From an uncultured Eubacteriales bacterium (GTDB lineage Bacteria > Bacillota > Clostridia > Peptostreptococcales > Anaerovoracaceae), in contig CACYHR010000004.1 of the NCBI GenBank assembly GCA_902774265.1, positions 62,001-126,000 on the forward strand: DNA of 64,000 bases, read 5' to 3'. Numbering within the stretch: position 1 is the stretch's first letter; each line of letters opens with the position of its first letter. Positions 33,401 to 40,618 of the stretch are shown here, piece by piece. The notes under the pieces are model-generated. The model made no database searches and had not been told where the DNA came from. It saw only the letters and a list, made by a program, of their open reading frames with translations. The translations under genes were made by a program, and so were the position numbers.

Positions 33401-35061
33401 ATACTCCGCTCAGCAGTTATCGCAGCCATCTCATCCGAGTATCTGTGCTGCAGCACCACTTCGCCAACCGTTTTGTATCCTCCCGGGACAGTACTTTTCC
33501 AGTCATATGCAAAGGATCCGGCGGATATCAAATCTTCCGTCGTTTCGGCCGCCTTATGATCCGTGTCGTGATCCGTGTCGTTATACACATCGTTATCCGT
33601 GTCATATTCCGGGCTGTATTCTGCGGTATCTATCTCAGGAAGTGTATTCCTGTCTTTCTTGCCGTTTGCATTCACAGGTATCTCATCAATACGCATAAAC
33701 AATGACGGAATCATATATACCGGCAGTCTGTCCGCAAGGAATGACCTCAGCCCGGATTCATCGATTTCGCTGTCACTTATATAATATCCGCACAATACAG
33801 CATCCGAACCTTCTCTGCAGATTTTTACTGCAGCTTTGCTGATACCGCTGAATTGCTCCATTACAGACTCTACTTCATTCGGGGCTATCCTCTGACCGTG
33901 AAGCTTGATCACTCCGTCTATTCTTCCTGTCAGGTATATAGTACCATTCTCTGCAATTACAGCTCCGTCACCTGTCCTGAACAGTCTTCCCAGTTCAGGA
34001 TGAATGATATATTTTTCCGCGTCCAGATAAGGTCTGTTGACATAATGAGCATTTCCTGCCGGCACTCCTCCTACATACAGTTCTCCGCTTTTGCCGGAAG
34101 ATACCGGCGTCAGTTCTTCATCAAGGACATACAGTCTGACCCCTTTGTGGAGAACACCGATCTCAGAAGCCCTGCCCCTATGCCATATACCGGTAGAACA
34201 AATCTGCATTTCTGCTGATCCGTAGCCGTCTAAAAGGTATGCGTCAGAATAAGACTTGATACGTTCCGCAGTTTCATCTGTAAGAATTTCACCTGATGTG
34301 ATAATGACCTTAATATTGCCCATGGCTTTTGCAAAGTCTTCATCATCAAGATAAGCAGTAAGCTGTGAAGGAGTAATACCGATATTATCCACGTTGTTGC
34401 GTATGATACATGCTGCGAGCTCTTTCGCTGAGCTGCGTTCGGTTTCTGTTGCAATAACAATGGTCATTCCTATCGCAGGCATGCCGGAATAATCATGCAT
34501 AGATGCCGCATACACAGGATTAAATATGCTTAACGTGCAGCTGCAGTTTTCAGCGATTATAACCTGATCGAGATTGTCCTCATACAGATCGCTCATATTG
34601 GCTGCTGTCTCATGATATGTGGTGCATCCCTTTGGTCTGCCTGTACTTCCGGAAGTATAGTATATGCAGTATTCGTCCTCCGCGCTTACCTCAGGAAGCT
34701 CTGCATCATACCCGCTGTTAAGTATTTTGTAGAAATTGAATTCCGTTACAGCCATCACTGCTTCGCAGTCGCCGAACACGAACTGCATGCGTTCTTCCGG
34801 CCAGTCCGGATCTGCGGGTACAAAAACTCCGCCGGCACGCAGTATCCCGTGCATAGCTATAATATACGGAATACCCGGCTTCATGAGGATCAGTATACGA
34901 TCACCCTTTTTCACACCGCCTGCGGCGAGTGATTTGGCAAATATGTTTGCCAGATCGATAAACTGTGCATATGTCAGGCTGTCTCCGCCGCATACAAATG
35001 CAGTCTTTTCGCCGTCATAATGCTGATCGATCATTTGATTGATGTTGATTATATTTTCCAT
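30412..35061 (-). CDS. NRPS-like protein with tandem adenylation domains (A-A-T-C)
   Basis: This protein has 1549 residues. Adenylation domain 1 covers about 1-480 (YYTSGSTGRPKGCTTYH, LDGYGSAEM, LFRTGDGAVIAENGTIYLTG, NANGKKDRNTLPE). No carrier follows; instead comes a linker rich in Asp and Thr (TDNDVYNDTDHDTDHK). Adenylation domain 2 covers about 530-1030 (YLYTSGSTGTPKGVVLTH, FDTYGATEM, NASGKKDRNALSE). The carrier has DDFFELGGDSISGL with Ser1063. The condensation domain has TSHYILDGIG. In both A domains the amino-group-binding Asp is Ala by my alignment (YAASMHDYS and FAGTAGMMF), so ordinary alpha-amino acids are doubtful substrates. The start is 4 bases after the upstream stop. The first A domain would have to load a carrier in trans or share Ser1063. 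Confidence 0.9.
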   Translation of the reverse strand: MENIININQMIDQHYDGEKTAFVCGGDSLTYAQFIDLANIFAKSLAAGGVKKGDRILILMKPGIPYIIAMHGILRAGGVFVPADPDWPEERMQFVFGDCEAVMAVTEFNFYKILNSGYDAELPEVSAEDEYCIYYTSGSTGRPKGCTTYHETAANMSDLYEDNLDQVIIAENCSCTLSIFNPVYAASMHDYSGMPAIGMTIVIATETERSSAKELAACIIRNNVDNIGITPSQLTAYLDDEDFAKAMGNIKVIITSGEILTDETAERIKSYSDAYLLDGYGSAEMQICSTGIWHRGRASEIGVLHKGVRLYVLDEELTPVSSGKSGELYVGGVPAGNAHYVNRPYLDAEKYIIHPELGRLFRTGDGAVIAENGTIYLTGRIDGVIKLHGQRIAPNEVESVMEQFSGISKAAVKICREGSDAVLCGYYISDSEIDESGLRSFLADRLPVYMIPSLFMRIDEIPVNANGKKDRNTLPEIDTAEYSPEYDTDNDVYNDTDHDTDHKAAETTEDLISAGSFAYDWKSTVPGGYKTVGEVVLQHRYSDEMAAITAERSISYRDMLSDAVKIVSGLRKEGVMPGKPVAVLMEPGTGYVTAAAAAMIGGYIYVPMTNLWPEERIRIVAEECGAAVILTEEKLAKLLAEAPSGEDNAEGFDNDFALVPSESLPSEKDPCAYLYTSGSTGTPKGVVLTHRMVLAMMFSHENVEVLQLNDEYNRYMLMYNMSFAGTAGMMFSNLLCGRTSVILSDAELKSVDAIAERIIRDKVQWITFTISGMMRYLENPRFAEAVRGITGVCLSGEAVTAAMAGKLRSINPGLRVFDTYGATEMFGVAQRIFEDDIEPGWNVWPTTEIHIMDEDLNELGPDETGELMLGGISPEDGYYLADEGLTNEKYIIHDTLGRLFRTGDAAMRNADGTFRIAGRVDDMIKIHGQRMEPGEIENAMESMPEIMQAAVTVRVEDDSKTLCGFYTAAEDIPEKLIRRHIAELLPYYMIPAVIRRISEIPVNASGKKDRNALSELFIERHDADYGSPVTDEERLLCRVFAEVLSPEKPVGRNDDFFELGGDSISGLRIIDSLRREGVKMELHSLAAAPVIKDLAMTLESDAGSAESVDKSEWKYILSEEEEAAVFAHVDRDNVQVVYPVMPSSRDQFRYTGDDTWYMSVIKIMEREFDIERLRMRFRELTAKRQALRTTIIIPEGGDPLQVVLKDMDNKLFYVDLSGLGTERSARADGLSEGQVRYLKTLTEMHIKRGLIQGGPMIFIGFIKISEGRYVCWNLTSHYILDGIGLTRFGEELLNDEELSCDDEAVMDYYFRYETADRAAEAEYWQGVLGNIRSLTQLPVSDGFRPVQHAVIRRKWLGGKLGERIQRYCKDKRVTTTSFFLTLIGMSIAEVCGSDEVCFLVIGNGRNNGMTGDPILTGMYITRFPFVYRAGDTPEDAQKQLWESIKYECIDLDRLGEGFIPPDKRSRIVVVDMLNFSNDEKFSIETHYMQGVVDERSFDQHENNVTFLVNPRDNFNITYYFNTEACDQNVLDDMAERFRKNAGLILDSAN

Positions 35062-35065
35062 ATCA

Positions 35066-37348
35066 TTAGTCCGAATTAACCCAGAGTTTAGAATAACGGT
35101 CAGATTGTATGTACAAATCGTGCATCAGATTGATAGCCACCTGTGGATGCTTTTCAATGAATTGAAGCATATCCGTTTTGCTTATAGTAATTATCTTTAC
35201 TTCCTCTGAAAAAGCAACCGCGCCCATAAAAGATCTTACATCATCAAACAGTCCTGTTCCGCTAAGGATCCTGCCGTGGCCGGCAGTTCCCAGTGAATTC
35301 AGCCATCCACTGTTTGCAGTTCTGTATAACTCCGCATAGCCCTCATCAACTATACAAAATTCCTCTGTAAGGGCTCTTTCGCGTATGATGATTTCACCTT
35401 CAGAGTAATTTCTGATCATCGATTTTTCTGCCAGTCTCCACAGACTGCTGTCATCAACGCCGTCAAACATCGGCATTTCTTTGAACAAAGAAGCTTTTCT
35501 GCCGGTCTCAGCCGCTTCATCATCTTCGGCATCCAGAAAACCTGTAAGATCCGGGCATTCTATGTCTTCTACTTTGAGTATCGATTCTCTGTCGCTTATT
35601 ATCTGCTGCATCACTGTATGGTAGCAATCCATCAGTACACGTATTTTACGATTGCTGAATGATCTGCTGTCATATGTGAACTTGCATATGAGTTCTTTGC
35701 CATTCATCTGGAAATACAGGCAGAATCCGGTCGAGAGATTGTCGAAATAGTCCTTGCCCAATATGGAAATACCCGGCAATGCCGGTGCTCCTTTTGTCCT
35801 TATTCCTCCGAAATTATGAAAGTTCAGGAGATGATCGAAAACAGGCCTGTCAATTCCCAGTTTTCCTTCTATTTCATCCGGAGTACAGTGCGCATTATTC
35901 TGTGATGTCAGTATCTGTGACTGTATTTCCCTGACCAGATCACCGAATAATCTGTTTCCGTCCGCTTTGACCCTTACCGGAAACGCGTTTATAAAGCTGC
36001 CCGTCATCCTGTCGTTGCCGCTTACTTCAGCACTCCTGCCTGATGTGATAGAACCGAAGACTGCATCATTTCTCTTATATATCTTCTGGAGCATCACTCC
36101 CCATGCAGTCTGCACTATGCTGTTCATAGTAGCCCGGTAACGCGACTGCATACCGGGTATCAGTTCTTTTTCCTCGTGTGAAAAACTCAGTATCTGTGTG
36201 TTCATCACCGGTTCAAGCTTAGTGTCCACTCTGCCCGGCAGCCTGGTAAAGCGTGAACCTTTGAGCAGCTTATCCCAATAATCAAGTTCAGCATCCTTAT
36301 CGATACTTTCGATCCACTTTGCATAATCCTGATATGAACCTCCGGTCATATCAGGCACAGGTATTTTTCCATCCAGTGCATAGTCGATGAAGATCTCCTT
36401 CATAAGCAAGCCCTCGCTCACACCGTCATCATTGATATGAGGCTGGGACATAACGACATAATATGTATCCTCTTCCGAGGTGCTGAATACCGCAAGCCTT
36501 ATCAGAGGATCATTCTCAAGATCGAAACCTCTTTTCCTGTCGTTATATCGGAATAACTCTATGATCTCTTCTGTTTCTTCCGTACTGCAACCGGACAGAT
36601 CAATAAACATAAGCTCAGGTCTCCTGTTCTTAAGTACGACCTGATAAGGTTTATTCATGCCTCTGTACGCAAAAGCCGTCCGAAGATTCGGTCTCCTGAG
36701 ACTGACCTCATCGAGTTTCTGCCTGAATTCAGCCGGTCTGAGCTTCATGTTTATCCTGAAATATGTCTGAAGGAAAAAAGCGTTAGTAACCTTCCTGGCC
36801 TTTCCGAACATCCACTCCTGCCCGGGTGCAAGGCTGAATATATCCTCAATATCTATACCGTATTTAGTAATGACAGACTCCAGATCATCCTGTGTCAGAT
36901 CTGAAGCAGTAAACTGATCAGGTGTCAGTACTACTTTGGCCGTTGATCCTGCCTCTTGTGAAGGATGTGATGATACTGCCGGCGCAGTCTTTGGCGCTTT
37001 ATTTGATATTGCTGTTTTTGCACGGTCTAAAGCTTTACTGATCGCGGGCTTATGGTCCGAAGTGTTCTGCTGCGGCCATTGCTGACTGCCCCAGCCGCTG
37101 TTCTGCTGCAGCCACGGCTGATTCCCCCAGCCTCCGTTCTGCTGCGGCCACGCCTGATTTCCCCAGCCACTGTTCTGCTGCGGCCATCCCTGATTGCCCC
37201 AGCCGCCGTATTGCTGCGGCCATATCTGATTGCCCCAGCCGCCGTATTGCTGCGGCCATCCCTGATTGCCCCAGCCGCCATTCTGCTGCGGCCATCCCTG
37301 ATTGCCCCAGCCGCCATTCTGCTGCCGGATAAACTGCTTTTTTTCCAT
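35066..37348 (-). CDS. Condensation-domain protein with Gln/Asn/Gly/Trp repeats and a C-terminal cyclic-nucleotide-binding-like domain
   Basis: This protein has 760 residues. After MEKKQFIR come seven tandem 12-residue repeats of type QQNGGWGNQGWP (residues 9-92), then a Lys/Ala/Pro-rich linker. A condensation domain covers about 150-600 (active-site block SQPHINDDGVSEG: second His and DG kept). Residues about 621-760 have the beta-roll layout of cNMP-binding domains (MFDGVDDSSLWRLAEKS, SEGEIIIRERALTEEFCIV, VKIITISKTDMLQFIEKHP). The phosphate-cassette Gly-Glu and Arg of true cAMP/cGMP binders are not evident by eye, so the ligand may differ or be absent. I know of no NRPS component with this combination. 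A TGAGG site precedes the ATG. Confidence 0.85.
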   Translation of the reverse strand: MEKKQFIRQQNGGWGNQGWPQQNGGWGNQGWPQQYGGWGNQIWPQQYGGWGNQGWPQQNSGWGNQAWPQQNGGWGNQPWLQQNSGWGSQQWPQQNTSDHKPAISKALDRAKTAISNKAPKTAPAVSSHPSQEAGSTAKVVLTPDQFTASDLTQDDLESVITKYGIDIEDIFSLAPGQEWMFGKARKVTNAFFLQTYFRINMKLRPAEFRQKLDEVSLRRPNLRTAFAYRGMNKPYQVVLKNRRPELMFIDLSGCSTEETEEIIELFRYNDRKRGFDLENDPLIRLAVFSTSEEDTYYVVMSQPHINDDGVSEGLLMKEIFIDYALDGKIPVPDMTGGSYQDYAKWIESIDKDAELDYWDKLLKGSRFTRLPGRVDTKLEPVMNTQILSFSHEEKELIPGMQSRYRATMNSIVQTAWGVMLQKIYKRNDAVFGSITSGRSAEVSGNDRMTGSFINAFPVRVKADGNRLFGDLVREIQSQILTSQNNAHCTPDEIEGKLGIDRPVFDHLLNFHNFGGIRTKGAPALPGISILGKDYFDNLSTGFCLYFQMNGKELICKFTYDSRSFSNRKIRVLMDCYHTVMQQIISDRESILKVEDIECPDLTGFLDAEDDEAAETGRKASLFKEMPMFDGVDDSSLWRLAEKSMIRNYSEGEIIIRERALTEEFCIVDEGYAELYRTANSGWLNSLGTAGHGRILSGTGLFDDVRSFMGAVAFSEEVKIITISKTDMLQFIEKHPQVAINLMHDLYIQSDRYSKLWVNSD
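37073..37324 (-). repeat. Seven in-frame 36-bp tandem repeats encoding QQNGGWGNQGWP
   Basis: Repeats encode residues 9-92 of the condensation protein. Variants are mostly N to Y, N to S and G to I/A/P/Q, with Trp at positions 6 and 11 kept in every copy. Third-position differences show the tract is old enough to have drifted but is under selection for protein sequence. Confidence 0.9.
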
Positions 37349-37424
37349 TCTTATACCTCAGAATACAAGGGTATCTCCTGCCGATATATACCGACAGGAG
37401 ATACACGAATAACGTCTTTCCGGA

Positions 37425-38726
37425 TTACTCTGTCTTCATGTTTTCTACTATTCCGGAGAATGTTGGATCTTTCATTATATCTTCGATCTTTACTCTGTAG
37501 CCCTGCTCAGCACAGCGTGTCACAAGCTGCATAAGGCCGAATGAGGTCAGTCCCTGTTCCAGAAGGTTCTCCTGCTTGTCATATCCCTGAGTAAGGATAC
37601 CTCCAAGAACCGTGTCAAGGGCATCTTCCGGAGCCATTGTGACTTCTCCAAGTGTCGGCTCGTTGATCTGTATAGTAGTAGGATTCTCTACCGGACCATC
37701 TGCCGGAAATCCCATATACGGGGCATCCTGCGGCTGCCATCCCCAGTTTGGAGTGCACATCTGCTGCGGCTGCCATCCCCAGTTCGGAGTGCACATCTGC
37801 TGTGGCTGCCATCCCCAGTTCGGGGTGCACATCTGCTGCGGAGTACACATCTGCTGTGGTGTGCACATCTGTCTCGGAGTGCACATCTGCTGCGGAGTAC
37901 ACATCTGTCTCGGAGTGCACATCTGCTGTGGAGTGCACATCTGTCTCGGAGTGCACATCTGCTGCGGAGTACACATCTGCTGTGGAGTGCACATCTGCTT
38001 CGGGCCTTGTCCAGGCTTTGGAGTGCACATCTGCTTCGGGCCTTGTCCCGACTTTGGAGTGCACATCTGCTTCGGGCCCTGTCCCGGCTTTGGAGTGCAC
38101 ATCTGTTTCGGTCCCTGTCCCGGCTTTGGAGTGCACATCTGTTTTGGTCCCTGTCCCGGCTTTGGAGTGCACATCTGTTTTGGTCCCTGTCCCGGCTTTG
38201 GAGTGCACGGAGTGCACATCTGCTTTGGTCCCTGTCCTGCGTTATCCGCAGAATCTATCTGCTCTTCACCATCCTGTTCGTCAGTCTGCCCGGAATCGCC
38301 CTGAGGTATGAATCCAGGTGCACCGAATCCAGGTGCACCGAATCCAGGTGCGCCGAATCCAGGTGCGCCAAATCCAGGTGCGCCGAATCCAGGGCCACCC
38401 GTAAGTGATGCGCCTTTTTTCATATTCTCCTGCACAACAGGATCCTGCATAAAATCGTGTATATTATCTTTAGTGAGCATCTCAGAAGGAACTTCCATCG
38501 GCTGTGTTTCCTCAAGAGCTTCTACAAGCTCAGCAACTGTAGGAGCAGTATAGATCGTCAGCATGTCCAGCTTAAGACCTTTCTGTATAAGCCATCCCAC
38601 AAGCTGAACACCCTTGATCGAGTCACCGCCGACATCGAAAAAGCTGTCATTGTCATTTACGGTGTCCACACCGAAAATTTCCTTCCATGCCTGCTCGAAC
38701 AGTTCTCTTTTTTGTGCCATATCCAT
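37425..38726 (-). CDS. Two-carrier protein with central GAPGF and QMCTP cysteine repeats
   Basis: This protein has 433 residues. The N-terminal carrier domain (FFDVGGDSIKGVQLV, Ser36) is canonical. Residues about 108-140 are GxPGF pentapeptides. After an acidic spacer, about 18 copies of QMCTP follow, first inside GQGPKQMCTPKP units, then in tight QMCTPQ/QMCTPR hexads, then in NWGWQPQ-QMCTP units, supplying about 19 cysteines. The C-terminal about 75 residues form a second, divergent carrier (LLEQGLTSFGLMQLV, Ser395). It is the first gene of the synthetase operon, with AAAGGGGG 8 bases before the ATG. It has no catalytic domain, so it looks like a carrier scaffold loaded and used by the downstream A and C domains. 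Confidence 0.88.
   Translation of the reverse strand: MDMAQKRELFEQAWKEIFGVDTVNDNDSFFDVGGDSIKGVQLVGWLIQKGLKLDMLTIYTAPTVAELVEALEETQPMEVPSEMLTKDNIHDFMQDPVVQENMKKGASLTGGPGFGAPGFGAPGFGAPGFGAPGFGAPGFIPQGDSGQTDEQDGEEQIDSADNAGQGPKQMCTPCTPKPGQGPKQMCTPKPGQGPKQMCTPKPGQGPKQMCTPKPGQGPKQMCTPKSGQGPKQMCTPKPGQGPKQMCTPQQMCTPQQMCTPRQMCTPQQMCTPRQMCTPQQMCTPRQMCTPQQMCTPQQMCTPNWGWQPQQMCTPNWGWQPQQMCTPNWGWQPQDAPYMGFPADGPVENPTTIQINEPTLGEVTMAPEDALDTVLGGILTQGYDKQENLLEQGLTSFGLMQLVTRCAEQGYRVKIEDIMKDPTFSGIVENMKTE
37728..38237 (-). repeat. QMCTP-encoding tandem repeat tract
   Basis: Nested in-frame repeats of 36, 18 and 36 bases, all centred on CAGATGTGCACTCC. Unit types are segregated along the tract (GQGPK type at the N-terminal end, Q/R hexads in the middle, NWGWQPQ type at the C-terminal end), as expected from separate local expansions. 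Confidence 0.9.
38310..38399 (-). repeat. Six 15-bp tandem repeats encoding GAPGF
   Basis: Near-identical 15-base units (GGTGCACCTGGATTC-like on the coding strand) give six G-x-P-G-F pentapeptides between the first carrier domain and the cysteine repeats. The motif is elastin- or collagen-like and likely disordered. Confidence 0.85.
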
Positions 38727-38800
38727 AATGATATCCCCCTTTCGGTTATCTGGAATGATCAGTGATTATTCTTCACCCGGATCAGTTTCTATACTCGTTT

Positions 38801-38806
38801 ATTATA
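38801..38806 (-). promoter_or_regulatory. Candidate -10 box for the synthetase operon
   Basis: A perfect TATAAT on the minus strand about 75 bases before the ATG at 38726, in the only sizeable gap (141 bases) at the operon head. The -35 region is poor (no TTGACA-like hexamer at 16-18 bases), so it may need an activator or be chance. Confidence 0.3.
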
Positions 38807-38867
38807 GCTGTTTTTGCAGTATTAATTCTATCCTTTTCACATAAAAGAATGCATTTTTTACGTCATG

Positions 38868-39503
38868 TTACAATTCAGAACCCGGCAGACATGCCGCTTC
38901 ATGCAATCCTGCGAATTCATATGCAGAACATATGCTTATCAGATACCCCTCCGCAGAATACTCTCTTATCAGGCATCCTTCGGGCTGTGCTTCTCCCGGA
39001 ATAAGTGAGATGTCCTTCAGGGAATACGCTATCCCTTCCCCGGTCATTTTAAGATAGCTCTCCTTGCGCGTCCACAAGCGTGTAAACGCAGTGTCTTTAT
39101 CTTCGCATGCAAGGATCCAGTCATTCTCCTGCGCGGTAAAAGCCAGCTCAGCAACGCCTTTGTCATATGCTCTGAGTTCCTCAACATCCGCGCCTACAGG
39201 CTGATCCGACACAGCGCATACAGCAATTCTGCCGCTGTGAGAAATATTGAAATGGATATCCGGGCATCCGATCAGATACGGTTTATCGTGTTCCGTGCGC
39301 GCTATTCTCATATCCGATGCTCCCGCATCCCTGAGGGCATACGCCGCCAGAAGCCCCGCCCCGAGACAGAGACATCTGTCCTTCATAAACCGGTATTTCA
39401 ACACCTTCTCCCGCCGCTCTTCCCACGGAAGCATTTTCATCCCGCGCTCAAAAGCTTCAGGATCGTATAATTCAGAAACATTACAGTACCATGCTTTTAT
39501 CAT
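38868..39503 (-). CDS. Sfp-type 4'-phosphopantetheinyl transferase
   Basis: The ATG at 39503 gives 211 residues, near the usual Sfp length. Signature motifs are IHFNISHSG, GADVEELRAYD and WTRKESYLKMTGEG (Mg-binding acids and catalytic Glu/Lys). The enzyme transfers phosphopantetheine from coenzyme A to the serine of carrier domains. It sits immediately upstream of, and in the same direction as, the operon carrying five carrier domains, which are its evident targets. It could also serve the carrier in the 18776-21499 protein. The Shine-Dalgarno site is weak. The C-terminus (EAACLPGSEL) is normal. Confidence 0.92.
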   Translation of the reverse strand: MIKAWYCNVSELYDPEAFERGMKMLPWEERREKVLKYRFMKDRCLCLGAGLLAAYALRDAGASDMRIARTEHDKPYLIGCPDIHFNISHSGRIAVCAVSDQPVGADVEELRAYDKGVAELAFTAQENDWILACEDKDTAFTRLWTRKESYLKMTGEGIAYSLKDISLIPGEAQPEGCLIREYSAEGYLISICSAYEFAGLHEAACLPGSEL

Positions 39504-39543
39504 TGACAATTGGATCTATCCGGCATTGCAGCCGACGAGCTTG

Positions 39544-39559
39544 TCAGCATTTATGCTGA
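39544..39559. promoter_or_regulatory. Perfect inverted repeat in the divergent PPTase/nitroreductase region
   Basis: TCAGCAT tt ATGCTGA, 7-bp arms with a 2-base centre, lies between the two divergent start codons, about 40 bases upstream of the transferase gene. It is a plausible repressor site. A second hairpin, CCGCC...GGCGG (39633-39656), precedes the plus-strand ribosome binding site. Confidence 0.35.
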
Positions 39560-39679
39560 TTGAAAAATCACGAATCTAATGGTAATATTTAAGCACGAAT
39601 CAGCGGATCAGAACAACCGCAAATCAAAAATACCGCCGCGCGTCCTGTGATGGCGGCTGAACAAATGAGGTGTTTGAAT

Positions 39680-40486
39680 ATGCAATATTATGAAGATATC
39701 GTTAAGAAAAGAAATTCATGCAGAAGTTTTTCCGACAGAAAGGTCGAAGATGCGGAATTAATGGCTATAAGAGAGTACTACGAAGATGAGGAAAGCGATC
39801 TGGTCGATGAGATCGGGACAGAGCTGCTTTTCTTCTTCGGTAATGTACATGAAGCCATCAGCAAAAGCGTCGGTTATAACGGAATATGCTTCAAGGCTCC
39901 TGTCTACATGGTGCTCCTTTCGGACAAAGCCGATCACTATCTTGAGAATGCCGGCTATATAGCTCAGGGCATAACTCTTAAGATCACCGAGCTCGGTATG
40001 GCAGCCTGCTGGATGACTATCAATGATGCTGCTGCAGTCAAAAAAGCTCTGGATATCGACAGCGATAAGGAGGTTGCCTGCGTAGTGGCATTTGGTTACC
40101 GCGCGGAGGATAACGACGAAAAGGCAGCTCCTAAGATCAGCCTTGATACACTCTGTATGGGCTGCGATTTCAAGACTGAAGTGGATACAGACCTGTTCTA
40201 TCCTGAACTCGAGGACTGTCTCAGAGCCTGCGCTCACGCGCAGTCATTCCAGAATCTGCAGCCTTACAGGATGCTCGTGGACACTGACAGAGTATATCTT
40301 GTCGGTCTCCCAAGCGAAATGACAAATGAATACGACACCCATCTCAACTACGGCATCGTAATGTTCAACTTTTATGCTGTAATGTGGGCAGTAAGACCGG
40401 AGGCTCCGAGATGGAGCTTTGAGCCGTCCGACACAGATCTCAAACTGCCTGATGACGTAACATATATTGCAAAATGCAGGATATAA
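39680..40486 (+). CDS. Nitroreductase-fold flavoprotein (putative TM-nitroreductase family)
   Basis: The ATG at 39680 is chosen because GAGGTG lies 7 bases upstream, giving 268 residues. The N-terminus YYEDIVKKRNSCRSFSDRKV is the FMN-binding start of nitroreductases. LKITELGMAACWM and VACVVAFGYRAED fit the core of that fold, in the two-repeat variant with a second half-domain (ACAHAQSFQNLQPYRMLV). The family carries out two-electron reductions or flavin-linked oxidations; in natural-product clusters such enzymes form azoles or double bonds. It is divergent from the phosphopantetheinyl transferase and so may belong to the synthetase locus. It contains CMGCDF, reminiscent of the GMGCD tags described further right, though this may be chance. 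Confidence 0.8.
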   Translation: MQYYEDIVKKRNSCRSFSDRKVEDAELMAIREYYEDEESDLVDEIGTELLFFFGNVHEAISKSVGYNGICFKAPVYMVLLSDKADHYLENAGYIAQGITLKITELGMAACWMTINDAAAVKKALDIDSDKEVACVVAFGYRAEDNDEKAAPKISLDTLCMGCDFKTEVDTDLFYPELEDCLRACAHAQSFQNLQPYRMLVDTDRVYLVGLPSEMTNEYDTHLNYGIVMFNFYAVMWAVRPEAPRWSFEPSDTDLKLPDDVTYIAKCRI

Positions 40487-40493
40487 CCCAATC

Positions 40494-40528
40494 AAGCGAG
40501 CTTGTTGGAGCTTTGCTCCTGGTTGAAC
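40494..40528. repeat. 35-bp intergenic repeat, copy 1
   Basis: Identical over 35 bases to 58936-58970. It begins 7 bases after the nitroreductase stop and contains a small GGAGC-ttt-GCTCC hairpin. Confidence 0.85.
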
Positions 40529-40546
40529 CGGTTGTTTAATAAATCA

Positions 40547-40597
40547 AAAACTCCCCCTTTATCACATCGCCACAGATCGTGAAGCAGGGGGAGTTTT
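40547..40597. terminator. Bidirectional terminator between convergent genes
   Basis: AAAACTCCCCC (40547-40557) pairs with GGGGGAGTTTT (40587-40597), with T-runs on both strands. It serves the nitroreductase gene on the plus strand and the Na/Pi gene on the minus strand. Confidence 0.75.
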
Positions 40598-40618
40598 GTA
40601 TTCTATTGCCGCAAAGCT

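Noticed and set aside
33570..33610. Tandem repeat at GTGTCGTGATCC
   Set aside because: A short imperfect repeat that merely encodes the Asp/Thr linker between the two adenylation domains.
37612..38311. Long plus-strand open frames rich in GVHIC or CTSA repeats
   Set aside because: They are mirror frames of the QMCTP repeat tract; the minus frame has carrier domains at both ends, a ribosome binding site and operon context.
37073..38399. CRISPR-like array of direct repeats
   Set aside because: Repeats are contiguous, in-frame multiples of three with codon-level drift and no unique spacers.
39904..40200. GMGCD tag in the nitroreductase-like protein (CMGCDF)
   Set aside because: Only five residues match and they lie inside the fold rather than at a terminus; chance is likely.
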